A DNA stretch of 32,600 bases from Isochrysis galbana (taxonomy: Eukaryota; Haptophyta; Isochrysidales; Isochrysidaceae). The stretch is taken from the NCBI GenBank assembly GCA_018136815.1, contig CM030931.1:11840986-11873585 (forward strand), read 5' to 3'. Shown here one piece after another: positions 1 through 8,500 of the stretch. The translations under genes were made by a program, and so were the position numbers. Positions within the stretch are counted from its first letter, which is position 1. Every line of letters begins with the position of its first letter. The notes beneath the pieces were generated by a model. That model made no database searches and was not told where the DNA came from. It saw only the letters and a list, made by a program, of their open reading frames with translations.

Positions 1-1584
1 AATGGCATACCGGTTCGTTCATTTCAATGGCCTCCGCAATTCGAGCGACAAGGGTCTCGAGCATGCCTCGATGCCACCGGAGTGGTGCCGTGCCGCACCT
101 TCGCATTAGCAGCCTAGCTACTACTTTGCATTGTCGCACCCAGCCCTCGGAGCTTCTATCAGTGTGTTTTTGCATAGGGTGAAATAGCGAGACGTCTCGT
201 CCTGCCTAAATATGAAATTTGTGTGAAGCATACAAGTGCACGAGGGGTAACCGAATCTATTTGCTAATAGCGCGCTGCACGACGGGCAGCATATCTTGCT
301 ATTCATCCTGTTTATCACATGTCGTTTGCCTTCATTTGGTACCCCTCGTTTCCAAATACGCGATGCGGGTCGTTTGATTAGTCCACTGTGTCCCCGGTTC
401 CATCTTCGTCTGGGTCAAATGTTGTTCGAATTGGTGTTGTTTGAAGTTATGCTGGTGCCAGTTCCCATTTTGCAACACTTGAATTCGTACCTGAACTTGT
501 CATGGGTGCTATTTTGCTTCGATGGGAATCGCGTTATGACTTCGTCCTGGTTGCATTCAACGTTGTGCCTGTCAAGGATAGTGTTCTCCCAGGATTCCTG
601 GTTCCACTCAGTACTCAGTCGTCACGTTACGACATTGGCCAGCGGCCGCCTTGGAACTGCAATTGTACGCATACCGCAACTTACCTACCGGTTTCTGGTG
701 TGCTCAATTTGAACTTGGCGATTGGGCGTGTACCGCAATCAACGGCACCACAGGGATGTGTCGCATTCGCGAATCGACACTCGTTAGGCTTCGCTCTTCT
801 CTCTTCTCTTCGTCGTTCGGTATCTATCGTTATAATTCTCTGCTTTCTCCGGTTCTTGGTCAAAAGCTTCGCTTGGATGCATGGGATCGTGGGTTGTGGA
901 GCGCCCTCTCTCTTTCTCTCGAAAGAGAAGGGAAGTTTCCCCACCTTTCTTCCTCCTAGGCGCCTCGCAAATAGGTTTAATTCGCTATCTTCTCCGCGTT
1001 TCTCTATCTACTTCAGTGATTGCAATCAGGTTTAATTTGCAAGCTCATCGCATCTCCCCCCTAGGCACACCGCACTTCTCTCGTCTTATTTGGTAAGTCT
1101 CTTGGAATCCTGTGCGGCAGGATTGCCCCTCGTTTCCGTTATGGTGCGATTCCCCTTCCAGACGGGATCGCCGACAGATCGCCTTCTGATCGTCGTCCGT
1201 CGTCGTCTGGCCGGAGTGTTTGGGTTTGATTTTAGTCGAGTTACGTGAGAAAGTCGTGGGGCGAGAGTCGGCACGCGGGTGTTGAGCATCGCCAGGGACC
1301 CTGACTGGGGACGGAGTAAATACCTCCGCACTCACGAGCGCACACGTGCATTTTTTTTGTGCTGAGGCGTTTTCCCCGATCGACACCGCCCTCGACTCCA
1401 GGTGGATTCACGTCCAAGGAATCGAGCTCTCCGAGGGTACGTCCGTGTGGGTTTGTGTGGGTTTCGATGCGGGTTTTATGATAAAAAATTGGAGGTCGAG
1501 CACGAAGGACCATGTCACGTGATGTCTTTCTGAAGCAGCTCGGTACAAAGGTTGTGTCACGGAACTGGGCCGAAGTTTCTATGC
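1..1584. other. gene-poor left end, no supported gene
   Basis: Several overlapping open frames exist on both strands, but none shows a recognisable domain, a convincing start context or exon borders that join into a longer protein. The only structure I can support is the 47-bp inverted-repeat arm at 321-367. The base composition is moderate, unlike the GC-rich genes further right. Confidence 0.4.
321..367 (+). repeat. 47-bp inverted repeat, left arm
   Basis: This segment is a perfect reverse complement of 2636-2682. The match stops abruptly at both ends. The two arms enclose about 2.36 kb holding the LRR-like ORF and the cytochrome b561 core. No target-site duplication is obvious next to either arm, so I cannot call it the terminus of a defined transposon. 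Confidence 0.85.
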
Positions 1585-1965
1585 TCAGGTATATATTCGA
1601 GGAGTCAAAGCCACTGACTTGAACAACTTCCTGATGATGGCCAACTTCTTATATCTCTCATCATCCTCGAGATCATCCTCGAGATCATCCTCGAGATCAT
1701 CCTCGAGATCATCGATATCGTGCACTCCGATCATGATACGAGCCTTTGGGGGCATCACGCGTCCTAGAATGATTGTGGACGTCGTCTGGCCGTCTTTCAG
1801 TGTTAGATATGGGTATTTCGACTCAATATCCATTTCTTTGAGATGTGGCAGCTGTTCCAGTGGGGAAAGGTTCTGAATCCATCTCGACCGAAGCTTGATG
1901 AACTCCAAATTGGGGAAGGCACCGACGACGTCCGTCAGAAATCCATTCACGATCACATCTGACAT
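1585..1965 (-). CDS. hypothetical LRR-like protein with acidic repeats
   Basis: This 126-aa open frame starts at the ATG at 1963-1965. A possible splice acceptor (CAG, about 1978) lies just upstream, so it may instead be the last exon of a longer gene. Residues about 10-60 have leucine-rich-repeat spacing (FPNLEFIKL, then LEQLPHLKEMDI). The middle carries four tandem Asp-Asp-Leu-Glu units encoded by a 12-bp DNA repeat (1660-1713). The tail is basic and hydrophobic. The amino-acid mix is that of a real soluble protein, whereas the opposite strand reads as a serine/arginine repeat. No family can be assigned, and it could be a fragment of an F-box/LRR protein. It sits between the arms of the 47-bp inverted repeat. 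Confidence 0.4.
   Translation of the reverse strand: MSDVIVNGFLTDVVGAFPNLEFIKLRSRWIQNLSPLEQLPHLKEMDIESKYPYLTLKDGQTTSTIILGRVMPPKARIMIGVHDIDDLEDDLEDDLEDDLEDDERYKKLAIIRKLFKSVALTPRIYT
1660..1713. repeat. 12-bp tandem repeat (about 4 units)
   Basis: The unit ATCATCCTCGAG is repeated about four times without interruption. Read on the minus strand it gives the DDLE repeats of the LRR-like ORF. The unit length is a multiple of three, so copy-number change would keep the frame. Confidence 0.9.
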
Positions 1966-2596
1966 AATGACCAACCTGCGTCGCCCCCTTCCTCCCCCGC
2001 GTCCTCGCCCCCTTCCTCCGCGTCCCCGCCCACCCTGCCGCTGCTCGCCCACGGTGTGCTCATGTCCGTCGCGTGGGGCGTGCTCCTCCCCTCGGGCGCC
2101 TTTTTCTCGCTCGCTTGGCGCTCCCGGCTCACCGGCGGCCGCTGGCTCCGTGTGCATCGCGTGGTGCAGGTGTCTTTCTCCCTCCTCGCGCCCCCCATCG
2201 ACCCTCCCTCCCACCCAAAAAGGGAGGAAACCCCAACAACGCACCTCCCCCCCCCGATCTCTCAGGGAAGCGGCCTTGCGGTGGCTCGCCGTCGCGTGGG
2301 TGCCCCGAGGGCGCCACTTCTCGCACCCCCATCACACGCTCGGGATCGTCGCCTTCGCCCTCGCCCTGCTGCAGCCGCTCAACGCGCTCGTGCGCGGCAC
2401 GCCCGGCGCCCGCACCGCACGCCGCGCCGTGTGGCGGGTCGCGCACAAGGGGACGGGCTACGCCGTGCTCGGCGTGGGCGTCTACCAGGCCCTCTCGGGG
2501 CGCGCCCTCATGCCGAGCCAAGGCGACGCCGTTCTCGTCGCGTACGGGGTGCTCCTGGGCCTCTCCTTGGGGGTGCTCGCGGGGGGCTCATGGTAG
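1963..2596 (+). CDS. cytochrome b561 transmembrane core (partial or truncated)
   Basis: This encodes the membrane electron-transfer core of a cytochrome b561/DOMON-b561 protein. Exon 1, in frame from about 2035, reads LAHGVLMSVAWGVLLPSGA then RVHRVVQ. Exon 2, from about 2266, reads FSHPHHTLGIVAFALALLQP, then VAHKGTGY and a last hydrophobic helix before the stop at 2594-2596. Four His positions typical of the two haem sites are present (codons 2050, 2155, 2330-2335 and 2444). The intron is about 2172-2265. To keep phase the donor must be GT at 2172 (GTCTTT) rather than the better-looking GT at 2170. Upstream of the core the frame is Ser/Pro-rich and hits a TGA at 1960-1962 with no ATG and no AG acceptor between, so a start is missing. 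The family is clear, but the gene may be a truncated copy. Confidence 0.55.
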
Positions 2597-2635
2597 GGTG
2601 AGAGTCCCCACGGGAGGGGATTTCTTTTATACCGG

Positions 2636-2682
2636 CGCATCGCGTATTTGGAAACGAGGGGTACCAAATGAAGGCAAACGAC
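2636..2682 (-). repeat. 47-bp inverted repeat, right arm
   Basis: This is the perfect reverse complement of 321-367. It begins about 40 bp after the stop codon of the cytochrome b561 core. A poly-C run (2690-2702) follows closely. Confidence 0.85.
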
Positions 2683-3172
2683 CTTACGCCCCCCCCCCCC
2701 CCACTCCCCGCCTCCGTAAAAACCTTTAGAACCACCTTAACAGGCCCATTAAGTGGTCATACGAAGCGCCAACCACTTACGTACCAACCTATCGCAACGC
2801 CACTAACAACCTATCGCGAAAGCTGGTTGTTAATGGTCAGCCCTAGCCTTTTGGCCTTGGATTAGGTTTTGGTATTTGGTATCGCCCAATAATGACAGTC
2901 CGTACAGGCCCTGAGACATGATGCGTGTACGGCGCAACCTGCTTCAATTCCGCCCAACCCTTAGGTTGCAGGCCTGGGCAGTGCATGTGGGCTGAGTACA
3001 ATACTTGACTCAGGGCCCCAAAGCTTTAAGGGTTAAGGGGCCAAAATACCAAGGGGGAGAACTAATGTGCTAGGAATTGGCTAGGTATGGAGTACTTCTG
3101 CGAGATATAAACTTTACTCCTGTGTCTTGCAGAGTACGTCCCGTCCTCCCTCCCTGCACCTGACGCTGCCGC
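2683..3172. other. intergenic, short repeats only
   Basis: I see no gene here. There is a poly-C run near 2690-2702, two direct copies of CAACCTATCGC (about 2786 and 2807) and a short inverted pair TAAGTGGT/ACCACTTA (about 2752-2779). A good splice acceptor (polypyrimidine, then TTGCAG) ends at 3131, about 40 bp before the next ATG, so the following gene may have a 5'-UTR intron. Confidence 0.4.
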
Positions 3173-3514
3173 ATGAGCGCGCACGAGAGCACTCTCGACT
3201 ACATCCTCGCCACCGATGGCGAGGGGTACCACTACACGGTGTACTCGAGCATCAAAGAGATCGGGACCGCGAGCGTTACAATTGAGCCCGCTCCCTCCTC
3301 GCCCTCCGTATTCCTTCTCCACTTGAGCGGCATGAGCGACGAGGCAGACCCTCACCTTCTGGAGGGGGCACCTGATCCGCTCCACCGCTCCAAGGGCGAG
3401 CGCGTGGAGGTGGGCACGATCGTGCTTCCGAAAAATGCGGTCAAGGACGCCGCCAAGGTTCGCATCGATGCACACACCAAGGCGGGCCTTGTCATACATC
3501 TGCCGAGAGAATAG
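3173..3514 (+). CDS. small HSP20/alpha-crystallin-like protein
   Basis: This is a 113-aa single-exon frame. The ATG at 3173 is fixed by an in-frame TGA 9 nt upstream. The first half (residues about 18-52) looks like the early beta strands of an alpha-crystallin domain. The second half ends in IVLPKNAVKD, then VRIDAHTKAGLVIHLPRE, resembling the HSP20 pattern of a LP-x-N-V element followed by the conserved A-x(n)-GVL-x-I-x-(V/L)-P strand. Known members are ATP-independent chaperones that form oligomers. This one is short, lacks a clear N-terminal arm and has no C-terminal I-x-I motif. The assignment rests on pattern only, and a CS/p23-like or unrelated beta-sandwich protein is possible. The composition is that of a real protein. 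Confidence 0.45.
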   Translation: MSAHESTLDYILATDGEGYHYTVYSSIKEIGTASVTIEPAPSSPSVFLLHLSGMSDEADPHLLEGAPDPLHRSKGERVEVGTIVLPKNAVKDAAKVRIDAHTKAGLVIHLPRE

Positions 3515-4076
3515 AGAGGAGACGGGGGCCACTTCGGGGCATAGCAGAGCTGAGTGGGCGAGCGTGCAGGTGGCACGGGCGGGAGGGTGCGAGGGATGGA
3601 TGAAGGTAGAGGAAGGAAGTCTGAGATATTCTCATATTATCGGCGAATAAAGGGCGTGCCGGGTCGACACGCGGGCATGGTGTCCGCGGCGTAACTGCCT
3701 CACTCATGGTGTGCGCAACGTCATGGCGCCCACGTTGCTGCAAGCGCGCACGGCGCAGACGCGCAGACCATCGAGACGCGATGGCGTGTGTGATGCCGCA
3801 CACTCGCATCGTCCGAATCGCCTATTCACCTAGTGTGTATTTGTTGGCTATGCTTGTGTGCTGGCAGTGATGCGCATGGTGAAAAGCGCATGCGGATTAT
3901 GTGCGCATGGACGTGTGGTATGCATATGGCTTGGTTCAGAACCCTATTGCCTATTTCTGTAGGAGGGATGATGACCATCTTGAGAAAGGTAGAGCTAGGT
4001 GCTATCTGAAGTGATGGTGTATGTCATCCCTCTGCCCCTCCGTTGTTGCCCCTCCCTCCCATTTCCTATATTCTCT

Positions 4077-4092
4077 GTTCTCTCTCTCTCTG

Positions 4093-4177
<85 letters not shown>
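4077..4177. repeat. (CT)n microsatellite
   Basis: About 100 bp of almost pure CT/GA dinucleotide, interrupted once by GAGATC near 4091. Confidence 0.95.
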
Positions 4178-4179
<2 letters not shown>

Positions 4180-4180
<1 letters not shown>

Positions 4181-4270
4181 CCCTCGGTCCCCTTGCCCCT
4201 TGGCCCTTGGCCTTGGCCTTGGCCTTGGACCTTGACCTTGTCCTTGTCCTTGGACCTTGACCTTGTCCTC
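4180..4270. repeat. degenerate CCTTGG/CCTTGA tandem repeat
   Basis: Units CCTTGG, CCTTGA and CCTTGT repeat with small changes immediately after the CT tract. The direct abutment of two different low-complexity arrays suggests a slippage-prone site. Confidence 0.85.
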
Positions 4271-4503
4271 ATCGAAACAAATCCCTCCTCACCCATGTTC
4301 GACAGGCAAAAGGGTGCAGCGTGGGGGCCCGTGCCACTCTGGACACTAGAAACGAGCCTCAGCCGGAGATCATAAACCCCAGCCGGAGACCATAAACAGC
4401 TACATTGTCATTGCCAAAGTTGTATTTGTCAATGCGATTGTTAATTGTCTAGGGACAAGTAATGGCACTCACACTCACTCTCATAAACATAGGGGATAGG
4501 CTA

Positions 4504-4675
4504 CTACAGCTGCTTGGCGCCCCACAGTCTGGCCACCGCCACCTCCTCCGTCTTCCGCCTGCGGCTTCGCACCTGCGCTCGCATCTCCGCCTCCGCTTCT
4601 TCTTCAGCCAAGGCGGCATGGCTCGACTCGTAGGTGACGCGGAGCCGCGCCATCTTGCGCGCTCGCATCACCTCC
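4504..4675 (-). CDS. candidate terminal exon, charged helical protein
   Basis: On the minus strand an acceptor (ending CTCGCAG at 4676) opens a phase-2 exon that reads to TAG at 4504-4506. The 57 residues are rich in Ala, Glu and Arg (MRARKMARLRV, then HAALAEEEAEAEMRAQV, ending VARLWGAKQL), which predicts a long helix or coiled coil. I could not find the preceding exon, and no domain is recognisable. The multi-hairpin repeat at 4712-4863 begins only about 37 bp upstream, inside the presumed intron. An artefact cannot be excluded. Confidence 0.28.
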
Positions 4676-4711
4676 CTGCGAGCGAGTTGGGCGAGTCAAC
4701 GGGGAAGAGAT

Positions 4712-4863
4712 TGGGTCAGGAGGGCAGTCTGCTCCAGGCATGCCATAAGGCATGTTAGGAAGGTGGGTGGTTCCTCCCCATAGCAGGGGAGGAGTGGAGA
4801 GGGGGGGGGGAGGGGGGGGGGGCTCGCCCCCCCCCCATGTGCAAACCAAGTATAAACTTAGTG
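4712..4863 (-). repeat. multi-hairpin dispersed repeat, copy 1
   Basis: On the minus strand this starts with the head ACTAAGTTTATACTTGGTT. A poly-G/poly-C hairpin follows, then a TCCTCCCC/GGGGAGGA hairpin, a degenerate GCATGCC/GGCATGC-like stem, and the tail CTGCCCTCCTGACCCA. It matches 16691-16828 and 22868-23007 in order and spacing. The G/C runs are longer here. Confidence 0.8.
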
Positions 4864-5596
4864 ACACACACAACAACAATTGAACACCCAACCTGATCTC
4901 GCCGGTGCACTCAAGACATCAGATCATCGGGACGCCAAACATGATATGCAATAAAAGCCACCCGCCAAAAAGCCAATAAATATGCGATGGTCAAAGTCAT
5001 TGACGCGAGGGCCCCGTTGCAGCGTAGCCATGACACGCAGAGAGTGCACCCATGCACAAGGCTCACGGGCCGTGCAGACGAAATGCTCGCGATAGAGAGG
5101 GTCCCTCTCATGTTGGGAGGAATTTCTTGAACAGCGATTGAGTGCCGAGATCTAGAGCGATATGCACTTAACCAAAACCAATGACAACATTGCCAAGGCG
5201 CAGTCGGACGTCATTGTCAGCGATCACGCATGCAAGTAACCACAGCCATGCCCGAGGCAACGCCAGCGCGTACATGCCTGCGGATGCTGTGCGCTCATCA
5301 CGCAAACACCAAGTTGTGTCAAAAAACAGCGGCAAGGGAGCCCATCGTTCAGGGCTCTAAGCGCTTGCGCTCGTAAAAAATCGAAGGGCGGGACGACTGG
5401 GACGGTCGGACTCTGGTCTTGTCCAGGGCCTCTCACCGAGTGTGAGAGGCGCAGTCGTCCGAGATGTTGAGGTTGGGGACGGGTACATCATCGATGGTGG
5501 GGACGACTTTGGAGCGCCTTTAATATCAGCACACTGCGTGGAGGTTCTTGCCCGCGGGGAATACCCCGAAGCATTCTATGTTCTAGCAACACTGCC
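4864..5596. other. intergenic, 3' side of the trehalose gene
   Basis: Short frames on the minus strand (for example 4911-5111 and 5224-5436) have no recognisable domain and no joining exons. The stretch next to 5596 presumably includes the 3' UTR of the minus-strand trehalose-phosphate gene. I see no clear polyadenylation signal. Confidence 0.35.
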
Positions 5597-8500
5597 TTAG
5601 ATGCGGGCACCATCCGTGGGCGGGTGTCTCATCATGCCCGTTGATGGCGCCCGGGAAGGTTCGATCTCACTCGCCCGCTCACTCCCGACGCGAGCGAATG
5701 CATCCGTCATGGACGCGCCGTGGCTCAGTCGTAGGTTGTGCGGTGAGGTTGCGGGGGAATAGCGAGTGAACTCGCCAGACTCCCGCGGCTGTAGAGCACC
5801 TGAGCGCGCAAAATGCTCCAAAAACCGGACAACTTCGAAGGGTGAGCGAAGAGCATATGAGCCTGCAGTGTTGGAGCGCGTTGCAGTATCGGATACTATG
5901 ATGCCAAACCCTCCCAAACCGGCCATGACTCGGAAAGCGTCCTCATCAGTGACGTCATCGCCAATGTAGACGGGAAAGACGGGCAGCTCGGACTCCTTCT
6001 TAATCCAGTTTTCGATGAGCCACTCCACGGCCTTCCCCTTGTCCCAGTCCGCCGACGGCCGTAGCTCGTAAACCATCTTGCCGTATGTACGCCGTAGCAT
6101 GGGCATCTCAGCCACCAACTTGCCCACGACCTCGTCGACGTACTCACGATCAGGGCCCTCGGCAACCATGCGATAGTGTGCCGAAACGGAGAAGTTGTTA
6201 TCCTCAACAAGGGCCCCCGGGATATGCGCGAGTGCCTCTTCCAGCTTGGCCTTCGCATCTTCGAGTGCGGGGCGGAACGAGTCCGCCACCTTGTAGTTCG
6301 AGCCGTTCGGTCCCAAGATGTCGAAACCGTGAGAGCCAGCGTAGTAGAGCCCATGAAGCTGGACAAGGCCTTGCGCTGTGGCACGCGCGCGGCCAGAAAC
6401 AATGGCGGTTGGGTATCGCGTCGACAAAGCGCGAACGACGGAGCGAGCTTCCTCTGACAGCTTGGCCTCAGAAGGCGTCTCGACGATCGGGGTGAGGGTG
6501 CCATCGTAATCCAAGAAGAACGCAAGCTGATAAATCAGGGTGGTGAGGGCCGAAGTGAAAGGAGTGGGGACGGTCTCGACAGGGGGGGAAGGAGGGCAGA
6601 GGAGGATCCGGCGCGAATATTCGTTCGAACGCATCACACCGACCTAGAAACGGGCTGTGCCATCCGACCGCACCTGGAAGCCCTCCATTTTCGCCTCGAT
6701 CTCGTCGAGCCTAGCGAGTGCTGAGGGTACCTCCTCCTCATCGTCGACAGAGGCGAGGGCGCTAGTAAGGACGGTGCCTGAGCTGATCTCGCCTAGCGCG
6801 AGACCCTCTGCCGCAGCATTTGCCTCATCAATTTGCTGTAGGAGCGTCGCTTGCTCACGCTCCTTCTCCTGCTCAAGACGTGTGGCTGCCGCCATTGAGG
6901 CAAGCAGAGCGGCAACCTGAGCGATGCCAGAATCGAGATTGGATGAGACGACCGTAGGTGCCTCACATGATAGTCGTGATGCGCAGACTTTGCAGAGAAG
7001 AGCCTCAGGCATCACAGGGCGCGGTGTGTGCGTCGGCGCCACATGGTGTCACCTCTTTTTCATCGTCAACGTAGTGTCTCGCCTGACTGGGTTGCCTCCC
7101 CACCCGGCAAGCCCAGACACCCTTCGTGTCAGGCAGGTAATCGGAGTACGGCATGGCCCAGTCGTCGCCACGCTCGCGGGCCAGCTCTCTAGAGAGGATG
7201 TTGCCAAACAGGTCCTCATCGCGAGTAGAATGAGCGCCCAGCGCCAAAGCGAAATCGAGTCGGTGAGAAGTAGTAGCAGCGCTGCCTGCGAGTGAGGCTG
7301 CAGCAATACCATGGGCGCCGCCGTCCTCATCAATCGATTGCGAAGGCGCCGATGCACGAGGTGATGGCTGGCCCTCGGCGCCAGAGACGGAGGCATCGTC
7401 CCGGGCAGAAGCGTTAGACTCGCGCTCCAATCGAGGCGTATCGTCGGCGCGGCGCTCGTGGCGTGTGTAGCCTATTCGGCAAGCTTCGAGCACGATGTCA
7501 AGTGTAGCACCCTTGGACACACCGTATGGGCGAACCTGCGCCATGAGGATGTTGAGGCAGCAATGGTTGTCGGCGCTGGGGTGGGCGCGCCTCATCGCCA
7601 CCATATTCTCTCAGACTGTCGCACACTTGCACCTGAGCTGCTCGCACACCACGCATGCTTCTTTCACTAGGGATGCGGTGAGCTCCTCTCGGTCTTCGTG
7701 ATCTGAACCCAAGTTGCCCGTTCAAATGCAGCCTACCTGCACCATTTTCCCATCGAGGCAAACCTCGACAGGCTGATTACCCAAGACTTCCTTGAGGTGG
7801 AGCTGCAAGTCGCTTGCCTGCAATTAGTGGTTGCGTTTGTGAGAGCGTGTAGAATATTGGCGCCGACCAACCTCACCGACTGGTGATGGTGATGGTGACA
7901 TGGACGGGGAGCCCATGCACACAAGGCACCCGTGTGCAATATTACTTGAAGCCACGATCAAAATCGTCCGCCAAGATGTGGCTACTCAAGTACGGAGTGA
8001 CAATTTGAGCGCGCGCGGGGGGGGGGGGGGGGGGGAGGGTAGAGTCGAGGGAGAAGGGGCTACACACCTGAATCTCGCCAAAGTCCTCATCTGCATCCCT
8101 GTAGTGCCAAGTGATAGTGTGGTCATGTGCCTCCGTCAGTGAGCCTGGAGTTCGCTCCTCAAAATATTTGAACACAGGCTTGATTGACGCAATCCATGCG
8201 TCGTCCGGCGGCTCGATGGCCACAGTCCATTCAGCGGATGGGCCCCCCATGCGCGCGTAGACACCGTTCTCAGCAATAATCCACACGGGGAGATCGCCCA
8301 GCCACTGCGGGGCAAGGCGGCTGAAGTGAGGCAAATGGGTGGCCAGTAGGCGCACGTGCCAGACCAATGCTTAGCTTGTGATCGCCACAACAAAAGATGC
8401 CACCCAGGAGGGCAATTGATGCAGCCGAATCGAATCTACTCGTTCTATTGCGCACCTGCGAGACTAACCCCCGCTCTCTCCCGGTCATCACCACTACCGT

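Larger units (their letters stand above)
3515..4503. other. intergenic, simple repeats
   Basis: There is no supported gene. The left half is unremarkable. The right half holds a long CT tract and a degenerate CCTTGG tract, listed separately. Open frames across these tracts are repeat artefacts. Confidence 0.5.

Noticed and set aside
4066..4296. Open frames on both strands over the CT tract
   Set aside because: They encode only Leu/Ser or Arg/Glu alternation from the dinucleotide repeat.
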